A stretch of 64,000 nucleotides of DNA from Actinoplanes lobatus (GCF_014205215.1 NZ_JACHNC010000001.1:6878501-6942500); one strand, 5' to 3'. Shown: positions 44,615 through 54,282, counted from the stretch's first letter. Numbers and translations: made by a program. The notes: generated from the letters alone by a model not told the origin.

Positions 44615-46864
44615 GTGTCCGCGACGACCGTGCCGCCACCGCGCCGCACCGGTGGCACGATCCGGGGCCGCATCGCGCGAACCCTGGCTCTGCCGGTGGC
44701 CGTCATTCTCGCGCTGATCGGCGTGATCGCGTCCGGCGAGATCGACGACTATCGGGCCGCCGCCCAGACCGGCCGCGCGGTCACCCTCGACCTCGAGGTG
44801 TTCGACCTGGTGGACAAGCTGCAGACCGAACGCGGCCTGGCAGCCGGCCTCCTCGGCGGCGCCACGCAGTTCCGCTCCCAGCTCGCCGCGGCCCGCCAGG
44901 CGGTCGATCAGCAGCGCTCCGTCGTCGACGACCTGACCGACGGCGGCGGCGAGATCGAGGACCGGGTCGCGGCGGCGGTCGCCGGCCTCGACGGCCTCAC
45001 CCAGGTCCGGGCCGCTAGCGACACCGGGACCGGCACCGCGGCCGACACGGCCGGCTTCTACACCGCCGTGATCGCCCGGATGAACACCATCGACTTCGGC
45101 CTCGACACCGTCGACGACAACGAGCTGCGCCGCAACTACGCCACCATCAGCATGTTCGGCGTGGCCAAGGAGTCCGCCGCCCAGGAACGCATGCTGCTGC
45201 ACGGCGTCTTCTCCGCCGGGCGGTTCGGCCCCGGCGAGTTCGTTCAGTTCGTCTCGGCGAAATCGGCCCGCGACTCCGCGATCCTGGCCTTCAACCAGTA
45301 CGGCAACCCGCAGGCCGTACAGGCACAGAACCTGGTCCTGGGCACCGACGCAGGCAAACAGGTCGTCGCGATGGAGAACCTCGCGCTGGCGGCGGCCGAC
45401 GGCCGTACCCTGCGGGCCGATCCCGACGTCTACTGGCAGGCGTCCGGCATCGTCCTGCAGACCATCCTCCAGGCCAGTCAGGCCATGGGCGGCATCGCCC
45501 AGGCAAACGCCACCAAGATCAAAGACGAGGCGACGGTACGGCTGGCCGCACTCGTCGCGGCCATGGCCCTGTGCGTCCTCGGCGCGATCCTGCTGGCCAT
45601 CGTGGCCTCCCGCATCCTGGCCCGGCCACTGGCCGCCCTGGCAGAGGAGGCCGGCCGGATCAGCGAGTCACTGCCCGAAGCGGTCGACCGCGCCGCCGCC
45701 GGCGACCACGACATCCGTCCCCCTCCGGTCCGGGTGTACCGCGGCGCCAGCATCGAGGTCCACCAGGTCGCCGAGGCATTCGAACAGGTCCAGGACACCG
45801 CCTACACACTGGCCACCGCCCAGGCCCGGCTCCGCCTGGCCACCACCCGCTCGCTGGCCAACCTCGGCCACCGCAACCAGAACCTGCTGCGCCGCCAACT
45901 CGGCTTCATCACCAAACTGGAGAGCGAGGAGCCCACCCCCACCGGCCTGGCCAACCTGTTCGAACTCGACCACCTGGCCACCCGCATGCGCCGCAACGCC
46001 GAAAGCCTGCTCGTACTGGTCGACGCCTCCGACCCCCGCCACTGGTCCGAACCCATGCCGATCGGCGACATCGTCCGCGCCGCGGTCAGCGAGGTCGAGG
46101 AATACCGCCGGGTGACCCTGCGGCGGGTCGACGACGTGCTGATCAACGGCTCGACGGTCGACGCCGTCGTGCACATGCTCGCCGAACTCGTCGAGAACGG
46201 CCTGGTGTTCTCCCCACCCGACGCCGACGTGGAGGTCCAGGGCCGGATGATCGGCGACAGCTACCTCATCGCCATCATCGACTCCGGGATCGGCATGAAC
46301 GCCGCCGACCTGGAACAGGCCAACCAGCGACTGCGCGGCGAAGGCGACTTCATCACCGCGCCGACCCGCTACCTCGGCCACTTCGTGGTCGGCCGCCTCG
46401 CCACCCAGACCGGTGTCCAGGTCCAGCTCACCCCGTCACCGGTCACCGGCGTCACGGCCCGGCTCACGCTACCGGCCGCGCTCCTCGCCGAACGTAAACC
46501 TGTCTCCGTACCCCCTGCACCGCCACCGCCACCCGCGGCAAAGCTGCGGCCTTCGGCACCGCCGCAACCACCGCATTCGGAGATGGCCCCACTGCGATCC
46601 GACGCCATCGAGTACGTGGTGATGCACCGCCCCACGATCGAACTCGGCTCCCGCGAATCGCAGCCGGAACGAACCGATCGCACCCCCAACGGCCTGCGCC
46701 GGCGCCCGCCGAAGAAGCAGACCCCCGCCCCGAAACCGCAACCGGTGGACATCCCCCCGCAACCGGCGGTCATCACCGACTCGCCGGAGGCCGTCCACGA
46801 CCGGCTCTCCGCCTTCCGCGCCGGCGTGCTGCGCGCCGAAGCCGACCACGGCGTACGGTCCTGA
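44615..46864 (+). CDS. cvnA: Conservon sensor histidine-kinase-like protein CvnA
   Basis: 749 aa from GTG 44615 (GAGGAG eight bases upstream). TM1 is about 23-41; an extracellular nitrate/NIT-like sensing domain (about 45-305; KLQTERGLAAGLLGG, EFVQFVSAKSARDSAILAFN) precedes TM2 at about 309-335, then a HAMP-like helix. The cytosolic part has NLGHRNQNLLRRQLGFITKL in place of a canonical H-box, then HATPase motifs LAELVENGLVFSPPD and IIDSGIGMN. A Pro-rich tail of about 120 residues ends the protein. It is the first gene of cvnA-B-C-D, which forms a membrane complex around a small GTPase, compared in actinobacteria to a receptor/G-protein arrangement. Confidence 0.92.
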   Translation: MSATTVPPPRRTGGTIRGRIARTLALPVAVILALIGVIASGEIDDYRAAAQTGRAVTLDLEVFDLVDKLQTERGLAAGLLGGATQFRSQLAAARQAVDQQRSVVDDLTDGGGEIEDRVAAAVAGLDGLTQVRAASDTGTGTAADTAGFYTAVIARMNTIDFGLDTVDDNELRRNYATISMFGVAKESAAQERMLLHGVFSAGRFGPGEFVQFVSAKSARDSAILAFNQYGNPQAVQAQNLVLGTDAGKQVVAMENLALAAADGRTLRADPDVYWQASGIVLQTILQASQAMGGIAQANATKIKDEATVRLAALVAAMALCVLGAILLAIVASRILARPLAALAEEAGRISESLPEAVDRAAAGDHDIRPPPVRVYRGASIEVHQVAEAFEQVQDTAYTLATAQARLRLATTRSLANLGHRNQNLLRRQLGFITKLESEEPTPTGLANLFELDHLATRMRRNAESLLVLVDASDPRHWSEPMPIGDIVRAAVSEVEEYRRVTLRRVDDVLINGSTVDAVVHMLAELVENGLVFSPPDADVEVQGRMIGDSYLIAIIDSGIGMNAADLEQANQRLRGEGDFITAPTRYLGHFVVGRLATQTGVQVQLTPSPVTGVTARLTLPAALLAERKPVSVPPAPPPPPAAKLRPSAPPQPPHSEMAPLRSDAIEYVVMHRPTIELGSRESQPERTDRTPNGLRRRPPKKQTPAPKPQPVDIPPQPAVITDSPEAVHDRLSAFRAGVLRAEADHGVRS

Positions 46865-46894
46865 ACCGCCCGACAACCGCAACGGGGATCAACC

Positions 46895-47320
46895 ATGAGC
46901 ATCGACGCAACCGCTGACCGCCACCAGTTCAACTGGCTCCTCGGCCACTTCGTCCAACAGACCGACGGGGTACGCGACGCGATCGCCGTCTCCTCCGACG
47001 GCCTGCTGATCGCCTCCTCGGACGGGCTGAACCGGGCCGAGGCCGACCAACTCGCCGCCATCGTGTCCAGCCTGGCGAGCCTCGCCCGCAGCGCCTCCCG
47101 CCGGTACGACTTCGACGGCCTCAAACTCATCATGATCGAGATGAGGCGCGGCTACCTGGTCGTCTCCCAGATCACCGGCGGCAGCATCCTCGGCGTGGTG
47201 GCCGGCAGCGAATGCGCGCTGGGCCTGATCGGCTACGAGATCACCGCACTCGCCGAACGGTTCGGCACCCTGCTGACCCCCGCGCTGATCGCCGAGTCAC
47301 GACAGCACCTGCCACGATGA
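46895..47320 (+). CDS. cvnB: Conservon Roadblock/LC7-domain protein CvnB
   Basis: 141 aa with the single-domain Roadblock/LC7 fold: LNWLLGHFVQ-like helix (FNWLLGHFVQQTDGVRDAI), AVSSDGLLIASSDGL, then a helix with ADQLAAIVSSLASLARSASR and a sheet ending LVVSQITGGSILGVVAGSE. These proteins act as regulators of the partner small GTPase. It starts 30 bases after cvnA and its stop overlaps the cvnC start (ATGA). Confidence 0.93.
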   Translation: MSIDATADRHQFNWLLGHFVQQTDGVRDAIAVSSDGLLIASSDGLNRAEADQLAAIVSSLASLARSASRRYDFDGLKLIMIEMRRGYLVVSQITGGSILGVVAGSECALGLIGYEITALAERFGTLLTPALIAESRQHLPR

Positions 47321-47673
47321 CCGATCAGAGATGGCCGCGCCCGGGCCATCGGGACCCACTGGTACGCCCGTTCATGCTCACCGGCGGCCGAACCCAGCCG
47401 GTGCACGACGGCCTGCGCGTCGAGACCCAACTGCTCGCCACCCCGGCCGCGCTCTCCGCGCCGCTGCGGTTCGAGTCCCGCCGGATCGTCGAACTCTGCC
47501 AGCGCCCACACTCGCTGGCCGACCTCTCGGCGGCCCTCGCCGCCCCCCTCGGCGTGCTCCGGGTCATCGTCGGCGACCTGCTCACCGAAGGCCATCTGCA
47601 CATCGAGGAACAACCCGACGTCCTCTCCATCAGCCTGATCGAAAGGATCCGGGACCGTGTCCGTGCTCTCTGA
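47317..47673 (+). CDS. cvnC: Conservon DUF742 protein CvnC
   Basis: 118 aa from ATG 47317, overlapping cvnB by four bases. It has the DUF742 pattern VRPFMLTGGRTQP, then ESRRIVELCQRPHSLADLSA and a winged-helix-like APLGVLRVIVGDLLTEGHLH. It is thought to bridge the kinase-like CvnA and the GTPase CvnD. Its end overlaps the cvnD start by 17 bases, keeping the four products stoichiometric. Confidence 0.92.
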   Translation: MTDQRWPRPGHRDPLVRPFMLTGGRTQPVHDGLRVETQLLATPAALSAPLRFESRRIVELCQRPHSLADLSAALAAPLGVLRVIVGDLLTEGHLHIEEQPDVLSISLIERIRDRVRAL

Positions 47674-48232
47674 GACAGCGGCGCCACCGATCGCCGTGAA
47701 GATCGTGATCAGCGGCGGTTTCGGGGTGGGCAAGACGACCTTCATCGGCGCCATCTCCGAGATCGAGCCCCTGATCACCGAAGCCGCCCTGACCGAACGC
47801 TCGGTCGGCATCGACGACACGTCAGCCGTCTCCGGCAAGACCACCACCACCGTGGCACTCGACTTCGGCCGGATCACCCTCGACGACGCCCTGCTGCTCT
47901 ACCTGTTCGGCACCCCCGGCCAGGACCGGTTCGCCTTCCTCTGGGACGACCTGGTCGACGGGGCACTCGGCGCGATCGTCCTGGTCGACACCCGCCGCAT
48001 CGAGGACTCGTTCCCCGCGATCGAATACTTCGAGGACAACGGCACCCCGTTCATCGTCGCGGTGAACCAGTTCGACGGCGGCCTGCGCTTCCACCTGTCC
48101 GAGGTCCGCGACGCCCTGGGCATCGCCGCCGACGTCCCGATCGTCGAATGCGACGCCCGGACCCGGATCTCGGTGCGCGACACGCTGCTCGCCCTGACCG
48201 GAGAAATCCTGATCCGGCGAGCCGCCGCCTGA
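47657..48232 (+). CDS. cvnD: Conservon small GTPase CvnD
   Basis: 191 aa from GTG 47657. The P-loop is GGFGVGKT (20-27) in VKIVISGGFGVGKTTFIGA; a switch-I Thr region (KTTTTVALDFGRI) and G3 LFGTPGQDRF follow, then a G4-like VNQFDGG (for NKxD). This is the Ras/Rab-like group specific to actinobacterial conservons. It should cycle between GDP and GTP under control of CvnB, with output genes such as P450s or regulators often located nearby; none is seen here. It ends the operon. Confidence 0.94.
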   Translation: MSVLSETAAPPIAVKIVISGGFGVGKTTFIGAISEIEPLITEAALTERSVGIDDTSAVSGKTTTTVALDFGRITLDDALLLYLFGTPGQDRFAFLWDDLVDGALGAIVLVDTRRIEDSFPAIEYFEDNGTPFIVAVNQFDGGLRFHLSEVRDALGIAADVPIVECDARTRISVRDTLLALTGEILIRRAAA

Positions 48233-48274
48233 CGGCATCGCTATAGTGCTCGCCGATCACGATCGGCGACAGAA

Positions 48275-49036
48275 ATGAGTGACATGCGGACACGACCGGT
48301 GGTCATCGCCCAGTGCACGCTGGCAGCGGTGCTCGTTCTCGGCGGGTGCTCCTCCGCACCGGGCGCCGTGGCCACCACCGGCCCGAGCCCGGTCGTCACG
48401 ATCCCCGCCGACCCGGCGGCGGCTCTCGCCGCCGCGAGCAGCAGACTCGGCACCCAGTCCGCCCGGTTCACCATCTCGTACGGTGAGGGCGAACCCTTCG
48501 GGTCGAAGCAGAGCGGCGTGGTCGACCCGGCGACCGGACGGTGGGAGCTCACCAGCGACAGCTACGTGATCCGCCGCATCGACGGCGACGTCTACGTGAA
48601 GCTGACCAAAGTGCCCGCGACGCTGCCCGAGAAGGTTTACACGAAGGCCATCGGTAAGTGGATTCACCAGCGCGTTCCGCACGGCGCCGAGTACTCACGC
48701 ACTTTCAACAAGGACTTTCCCTGGTACACAGGGCGTTCGGTGGCCAGTGGCACCGACATTGTGAAGGCCGGCGACCGCTCGTACCGCGGCAGGATCAGTT
48801 TCGACGAGTCGATCCGGCCGAGCGCCGACACGCCGCAAGCGGCCGACTTCGTCGTCGAACTCGACGGTGAAGGCCGCATCACCCGTATGAGCCTCGTCGC
48901 CCCCGATGCGAAGGTGTCACCCACCGACCTGACGTACACGTACACCGATTTCGGGTTGCCGGTCGACGTCTCCGCACCACCGCCCGGTGAGGTGATCGAG
49001 ATGCTCCTCCCGCTCCCCGCGATGGGCATCGTCTGA
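48275..49036 (+). CDS. Secreted lipoprotein (LppX/LprG-like)
   Basis: 253 aa. The signal peptide ends in the lipobox LVLGG-Cys25, so the mature protein is lipid-anchored outside the cell. Its body (ALAAASSRLGTQSARFTISYG, then a string of beta strands WELTSDSYVIRRIDGDVYVK and RITRMSLVAPDAKVSPTD) resembles the half-barrel of LppX/LprG-type lipoproteins that bind lipids. It lies 42 bases after cvnD on the same strand and may be a late member of the operon, possibly part of what the conservon senses. Fold assignment by pattern only. Confidence 0.75.
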   Translation: MSDMRTRPVVIAQCTLAAVLVLGGCSSAPGAVATTGPSPVVTIPADPAAALAAASSRLGTQSARFTISYGEGEPFGSKQSGVVDPATGRWELTSDSYVIRRIDGDVYVKLTKVPATLPEKVYTKAIGKWIHQRVPHGAEYSRTFNKDFPWYTGRSVASGTDIVKAGDRSYRGRISFDESIRPSADTPQAADFVVELDGEGRITRMSLVAPDAKVSPTDLTYTYTDFGLPVDVSAPPPGEVIEMLLPLPAMGIV

Positions 49037-49084
49037 TCGGGCGGATCGCTCGCCGGCGCACCGATGAACCGGCCTGATGGTGGA

Positions 49085-52000
49085 TCATCGCTCCGGATTA
49101 CGACTCTGATGAATCAGGTCACCGAGGGTTTTGAACATGCTCGTTGCCCCGATCTTCTCGGCGGCCGCCAGGCTGTCCTCCAGGACGGATCTCGCCTGCT
49201 CGTGATCGCCGGTCGCCAGAAGGAGTTGTCCCAGAACGCTGCCGACCACCGCGATGCCGTCATGTTTTTGAAGGTGGCAGAGGGAAAGAAACGACTCCAT
49301 GATCCGAGGTAATGCGTCCTCGTAGTTCTCCCGCGCCAAGTCGATTTGAGCTAGCCCCCACTTGGCGGCCGCAACGCCCTCAAGATCACCCAACTGCTCG
49401 CAGACACGAAGCCGCTTGGTATGCAGGGCGGCTGCTTCGTCGAAATCACCACGTTCATAGAGGATGTCGGCGATGTTGCCCCAGGTGATTGCGGTCGATC
49501 GGGTGTCGCCGAGTCGTTCGTAGACGGGCAGTTGCATTTCGCGGCGGATCCGGAGGGCTTCGTCGTAGTCGCCTCGCTGGTAGAGGATGTCGGCGATACT
49601 GCCCCAGGTGATTGCGGTCGATCGGGTGTCGCCGAGTCGTTCGTAGACGGGCAGTTGCATTTCGCGGCGGATGCGTAGCGTCTCGTCGTAGTCGCCCCGT
49701 TGGTGGAGGATGTCGGCGATGTTGCCCCAGGTGATCGCGACCTTGCGGGTGTCGCCGAGTCGTTCGTAGACGGGCAGTTGCATTTCGCGGCGGATCCGGA
49801 GGGCTTCGTCGTAGTCGCCTCGCTGGTAGAGGATGTTGGCGATGCCACCCCAGGTGATTGCGGTCGATCGGGTGTCGCCGAGTCGTTCGTAGACGGGCAG
49901 TTCGACTTCGCGGCGGATCCGGAGGGCTTCGTCGTAGTCGCCCCGTTGGTAGAGGATGTCGGCTATTTGGCCCCAGGTGACCGCGGTCGATCGGGTGTCG
50001 CCGAGTCGTTCGTAGACGGGCAGTTCGACTTCGCGGCGGATGCGCAGCGTCTCGTCGTAGTCGCCCCGTTGGTAGAGGATGTCGGCGATACTGCCCCAGG
50101 TGATCGCGACCTCGCGGGTGTCGCCGAGTTGCTCGAACACCGGCAGTTCGACTTCGCGGCGGATGCGCAGCGTCTCGTCGTAGTCGCCCCGTTGGTAGAG
50201 GATGTCGGCTATCTTGCCCCAGGCGACCGCGGTCGCCCGGGTTTCGCTGAGTCGCTCGAATACCGGTAGTTGCATTTCGCGGCGGATCCGGAGGGCTTCG
50301 TCGTAGTCGCCCCGTTGGTAGAGGATGTCGGCGACCTGGCCCCAGGTGACCGCGGTCGATAGAGCGTCGCCGAGTCGTTCGTAGACGGGCAGTTCGACCT
50401 CGCGGCGGATGCGCAGAGCCTCGTCGTAGTCGCCACGCTGGTAGATGATGTCGGCGATCCTTCCCTGGCAGATGGCGGCTTCACGTTCGGAGCCGGCGGA
50501 ACTGAACAGCTGGTGGGCTTGCTGGAGCAGTTGTTCAGCCTGCTGTACTTCCCCACGATTGAGCAGAAAGGTGGCGTGCTCAGCGGTGACACGCGCCCGC
50601 TCGCGGGGATCGGTCTGGTCGGGGCCGTCAGCTTGCGTCTGCCGACTTGCCCGGCTGTACAAATGCTCAGCGGTGTCGCCGTCCCCACTGATCCGCGCAG
50701 CGTCGGCGACCCGCCGGAGCAGGAACGAAGGCACCGGCACTCGATGCCGGTCGAGCAGGCCGATCGCCTCCTGGCCGAGCCGGAACGCGCCGACAGCTGG
50801 ACCGGACCGCAACGCTTCTACGGCACCGGTAGCGCAGTGGGCGACAATTCCAGGGGTATCGGCGCGCAGAGCGATCAGAGTCAGTTGCAGCTCCGATCCG
50901 AGATCCCGGTTGCTCTCCGCGGCCCCGCCCCAGGCGGCATACAGCGGCTCGGCGACCACCTGGGCCAGTTCGGTGATCTCGGTGTCATCGAGTGGATCGA
51001 CACGCCCGGCGGCCAGCGCGTTGACGGCCAACGCCGGCCGCCGCGAGTCGTAGCCGTCGGGAAAGACGTCGAGCAGACCCAACCCCACCAGCCGCTTGGT
51101 CGACCCACCGGCACGCTCGGCCAGCACGGCGGCCACCGGCTCCGGCACCGGTAGTTCGAACAGGGTCAGATCCCGCAGCAACGTACGATGCTCCGCGCCG
51201 GCCTGCTCGATCAGCGTGTCCAGCGCCAGGTTCTCAAGGAAGACGCGCAGTTCGGCCTCGGACGGCAACCGGCCCTGCTGCAGATACGCCTCCATCCCGG
51301 CGACCGCCGCCTCAGCCCGCCCCGCATCGACCTGTTCGCTGTAGACCAGCCGCAGACCGATGAGGTCCTGCAGACCCGGATTGCCGCGGCTGACCGTCAT
51401 CGCCCGCTCGGCGAGCCCGTCCCGCTCCTGCCGCCGCTCGGCAGAGACGTCCACCTGCTGCCGGTGCAGCAGCTTGCGCTGGGCGACCGCGGACAGCGGC
51501 CGCAGCGGCACCTGCTCCAGTCGACCCTCCAGACCACCGAGGGTGAACTGGAACCGGCTCGTCACCAGCAGACGGCTGTCGGTCAAGCCCGGATCGAACG
51601 CCCGCAACACGCCCGCCAGCACCCCGGCCACCCGCGGATCGACCCGATGCGGACCGTTCGGATCCAGCTCCAGAACCTGCTCGAGGTCGTCGATGACCAG
51701 CAGCAGCGGCCGATGCCCACGTCCCGCCTGCGCGCACGGCCCGCTCAGCAGGTCGAGCAACAGCTGTTCCAGCGCCTCCGGACGGTCACGCACCTGAGCC
51801 CGGCGTTGCTCGATCAGATCGCGGGCGTCCTTGTCGGCGCGGACCGCATCATCGACCACATCGAGGATCGCCGCGGCGCTGTAGTCACCGAACACCACCG
51901 CCGGCACCAACTGCGGGCACCGGTCCGCGATCCGCGCCGCCAGGCTGGACTTCCCGAGCCGTCCCTGCCCGTGCAGCAGCACCCCCGCCTTGTCCTGCCC

Positions 52001-53269
52001 ACGCAGAACCCGCAACGTGCGCTGCAACTCGGGGCGCCGGCCGACGAACATGGACGGCGCCGCGACCGGCACATGCTGCTTGCGGTCCAGAAAGACCTTC
52101 GTTCCGTGTACGGCCGACACCCGCGACCGCCGCTCCGTTCCGGTGACCACCGGTCCACCACCGGCCGGACCGATCCAGAGCCGGGCCAGATGCCAGTCCG
52201 CGCGCATCGCCCGGTCGTCGGAGTTCAACAGGGCCCGGCGGGCATCACCGACGGCCAGCGCGAGATCCGCCCGGTTGCTCAACTGCTGATACAGCACCTC
52301 AGCGAACGCGGTCGCCGCCTGGTCACCGACCGAACCGTCCCAGCCCAGCACCGCCGGGAACCCCGCCGCCACCAGCGCCGTCGCCATCGAATGGGCAAGC
52401 ATCGGGTCCGGCCCGCCGTCGGTCGTACCGGAGCGCCGCCCGGCCCCACCGGCCAGATGTCCGGGCGCTCCCGCCGCCGCATCGGTGAGGCACGCCGACA
52501 CGAACAACAACCGTGGCACCGACGACGCGAACAGGCGTACCAGATCAGCGGCCGTGGTCGGCAGTTCGTCGCCGACCTCGTCCTCCATCATCAGCACCGG
52601 CTCGCCGAGCCGGCCCGCCTTCGTCACGAACTTGTTCACCCCGTGGCAGGACAGGTGCACCACCGGCATCCCACCCAGATCGGCGAGCCGTCGCCCCAAC
52701 TCGACGGGGTTACCGGTGTCCTCCACCACGAGATCGACCCGGGTGTCGTCGACAGCCGCGAGGATCGCCGCCTCCTCGGCCTCGAAGTCCAGCTCGTGCT
52801 GTCGCCGGGGCGACGACGCCATGAACGCCAGACCCAACCGGAACCCGTCAGGCTCCGGAACCGCCGCGGACCGCCCGAGCCGCCGCACCACACAGAACCG
52901 CTCCACCGCGTCGGCGGCCAGGAAACCGCCGCCCGGACGAGCCAGCAACTCGAACGGCGCCCGCAGCAACGTCCACTCCCGATCCACCGGCGACCGCGGC
53001 CCCCGCACCTCGAACGTGACCGGCGCCGAAATCCGCTCCAGCAGCGCCGACAGCTGCCCCTCGGCGCCGTTCAGCCACTTCCACAGCTCCCGGCCCAACG
53101 CCAGGAACACGTCGTCGCCGGCCTGCGACTGCACGGCCCGCAGATACCGCACCCCGAGATCGGACAGCTGAACCTCATCGGTTTCGGTCAGCTCCCGGCG
53201 CGGCCCCACCCGCTCACCGCCGGCCACGATCTCGAACCCGGAACCGTCGACCACCACACCGGTCACCAC
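49085..53269 (-). CDS. CHAT protease-like/NTPase/TPR protein, copy B (intact)
   Basis: 1394 aa from GTG 53269, chosen because the ribosome site GGAGGTGGCT-GTG is shared with copy A. The CHAT domain has His209 (VVHLSCHGV) and Cys260 (LLFVSACLT). The NTPase has P-loop HGQGRLGKSS (about 432-441) and Walker B PLLLVIDDLEQVL. A helical link with winged-helix-like segments follows, then eight near-identical 41-residue TPR-like repeats and a diverged ninth. The fusion order sensor repeats - STAND-like NTPase - caspase-like protease is that of signal-transducing inflammasome-like proteins. It lies alone, divergent from a DUF574 methyltransferase; a partner is not evident. It is a full-length guide to repair the frame of copy A. 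Confidence 0.88.
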   Translation of the reverse strand: MVTGVVVDGSGFEIVAGGERVGPRRELTETDEVQLSDLGVRYLRAVQSQAGDDVFLALGRELWKWLNGAEGQLSALLERISAPVTFEVRGPRSPVDREWTLLRAPFELLARPGGGFLAADAVERFCVVRRLGRSAAVPEPDGFRLGLAFMASSPRRQHELDFEAEEAAILAAVDDTRVDLVVEDTGNPVELGRRLADLGGMPVVHLSCHGVNKFVTKAGRLGEPVLMMEDEVGDELPTTAADLVRLFASSVPRLLFVSACLTDAAAGAPGHLAGGAGRRSGTTDGGPDPMLAHSMATALVAAGFPAVLGWDGSVGDQAATAFAEVLYQQLSNRADLALAVGDARRALLNSDDRAMRADWHLARLWIGPAGGGPVVTGTERRSRVSAVHGTKVFLDRKQHVPVAAPSMFVGRRPELQRTLRVLRGQDKAGVLLHGQGRLGKSSLAARIADRCPQLVPAVVFGDYSAAAILDVVDDAVRADKDARDLIEQRRAQVRDRPEALEQLLLDLLSGPCAQAGRGHRPLLLVIDDLEQVLELDPNGPHRVDPRVAGVLAGVLRAFDPGLTDSRLLVTSRFQFTLGGLEGRLEQVPLRPLSAVAQRKLLHRQQVDVSAERRQERDGLAERAMTVSRGNPGLQDLIGLRLVYSEQVDAGRAEAAVAGMEAYLQQGRLPSEAELRVFLENLALDTLIEQAGAEHRTLLRDLTLFELPVPEPVAAVLAERAGGSTKRLVGLGLLDVFPDGYDSRRPALAVNALAAGRVDPLDDTEITELAQVVAEPLYAAWGGAAESNRDLGSELQLTLIALRADTPGIVAHCATGAVEALRSGPAVGAFRLGQEAIGLLDRHRVPVPSFLLRRVADAARISGDGDTAEHLYSRASRQTQADGPDQTDPRERARVTAEHATFLLNRGEVQQAEQLLQQAHQLFSSAGSEREAAICQGRIADIIYQRGDYDEALRIRREVELPVYERLGDALSTAVTWGQVADILYQRGDYDEALRIRREMQLPVFERLSETRATAVAWGKIADILYQRGDYDETLRIRREVELPVFEQLGDTREVAITWGSIADILYQRGDYDETLRIRREVELPVYERLGDTRSTAVTWGQIADILYQRGDYDEALRIRREVELPVYERLGDTRSTAITWGGIANILYQRGDYDEALRIRREMQLPVYERLGDTRKVAITWGNIADILHQRGDYDETLRIRREMQLPVYERLGDTRSTAITWGSIADILYQRGDYDEALRIRREMQLPVYERLGDTRSTAITWGNIADILYERGDFDEAAALHTKRLRVCEQLGDLEGVAAAKWGLAQIDLARENYEDALPRIMESFLSLCHLQKHDGIAVVGSVLGQLLLATGDHEQARSVLEDSLAAAEKIGATSMFKTLGDLIHQSRNPER
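49454..50437 (-). repeat. Array of eight 123-bp coding repeats (41-residue TPR-like units)
   Basis: Units start (minus strand) at 50437, then every 123 bases down to 49576; a diverged ninth starts at 49453. Each encodes RGDYDE(A/T)LRIRRE(V/M) plus LPVYERLGDTRSTA(V/I)TWG and I(A)DILYQ. The units are more alike within the array than expected from selection alone, pointing to recent amplification or gene conversion. Confidence 0.9.
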
Positions 53270-53424
53270 CAGCCACCTCCTGCCCGTCACTGACGGACAA
53301 GACCACCGGATCCACTGAATCAGGCGGCTGAGAGGGTGCCCGCCCTGCTCCGACAGATCCGGATGGTGGTCGTAAGGTTCCTGGCATCCATCGATGTTTG
53401 TGCCGGATGCGGAAGGAACACGCA

Positions 53425-54246
53425 ATGACGGAGATCGCGGCCACCCCAGGACCCGACGGTCCTCCGCAGATCAACACGAACGTGCCGCACTCGGCACGGG
53501 TCTGGAACTACCTGCTCGGCGGCAAGGACAACTTCGCGGTGGATCGTGAGGCGGCCGACCACGCCGTCAGGCTGATGCCCGAACTCGTGCTGTCGGCTCG
53601 GGCGAACCGGCAGTTCCTCGGCAGGGCCGTGCGGTTCCTGGCCGGCGAGGGGCAGATCCGTCAGTTCCTGGACATCGGCACGGGGCTGCCCACGGCCGAC
53701 AACACCCACGAGGTGGCCCAGTCGGTCGCTCCCGGGGCGCGCATCGTCTATGTCGACAACGACCCGCTGGTGCTGGTCCACGCCCGAGCGTTGCTGACCA
53801 GCAGCCCTCAGGGCGCCACGAACTACATCGAGGCCGACGTCCGTGATCCGCGGGCCATCGTGGAAGCCGCCGCCGGCACGCTGGACTTCACGCGGCCGAC
53901 CGCCGTCGTGCTGTCCGGCATCATCAACTTCGTTGTCGGCGACGCCGAGGCCCACGCGGTGGTCGATCAGCTCGTCGACGCGGTGCCGTCCGGCAGCTAC
54001 CTGCTGATCTCCCATCCGACCACGGTGGTCAACGGGCCGGCCGTCGAGGAGTCGATGCGGCAGTGGAACGAGAGCGGGGCCGCTCCGATCAGGACCCGGG
54101 GCATCGAGGAGATCCGCGGGTTCTTCGCCGGACTCGATCTGCTGGACCCCGGCGTCGTCACCTGCACCGCATGGCGGCCGGACCCGCGACACCCCGGCAT
54201 CACCGAGGTCGTGTCGGAGTTCGTCGGGGTGGGGCGCAAGCCATGA
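53425..54246 (+). CDS. DUF574 (Methyltransf_19-type) SAM-dependent methyltransferase
   Basis: 273 aa from ATG 53425, with GGAAGG upstream. Family text is clear: HSARVWNYLLGGKDNFAVDR near the N-terminus, RQFLDIGTGLPTADNTHEVA (SAM motif I), RIVYVDNDPLVLVHARALL (acidic end of strand 2), then YIEADVRDP and AVVLSGIINFV. This family is very abundant in actinomycetes and its substrates are mostly unknown. It is divergent from CHAT copy B with about 155 bp between them and co-directional with the PI-PLC gene. Confidence 0.93.
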   Translation: MTEIAATPGPDGPPQINTNVPHSARVWNYLLGGKDNFAVDREAADHAVRLMPELVLSARANRQFLGRAVRFLAGEGQIRQFLDIGTGLPTADNTHEVAQSVAPGARIVYVDNDPLVLVHARALLTSSPQGATNYIEADVRDPRAIVEAAAGTLDFTRPTAVVLSGIINFVVGDAEAHAVVDQLVDAVPSGSYLLISHPTTVVNGPAVEESMRQWNESGAAPIRTRGIEEIRGFFAGLDLLDPGVVTCTAWRPDPRHPGITEVVSEFVGVGRKP

Positions 54247-54282
54247 GCGCGTCACCGTCGGTCATCGACAAGAATGATTGAT

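Noticed and set aside
49037..49084. Possible terminator hairpin between the lipoprotein and CHAT copy B (GCCGG ... CCGGC)
   Set aside because: Only a 5-bp stem with a 12-base loop and no strong support; chance pairing is likely at this G+C content.
51188..53293. 701-codon plus-strand open frame
   Set aside because: It lies fully antisense to CHAT copy B, has no recognisable domain, and is rich in Arg/His/Pro/Gln as expected for a mirror frame of G+C-rich coding DNA.
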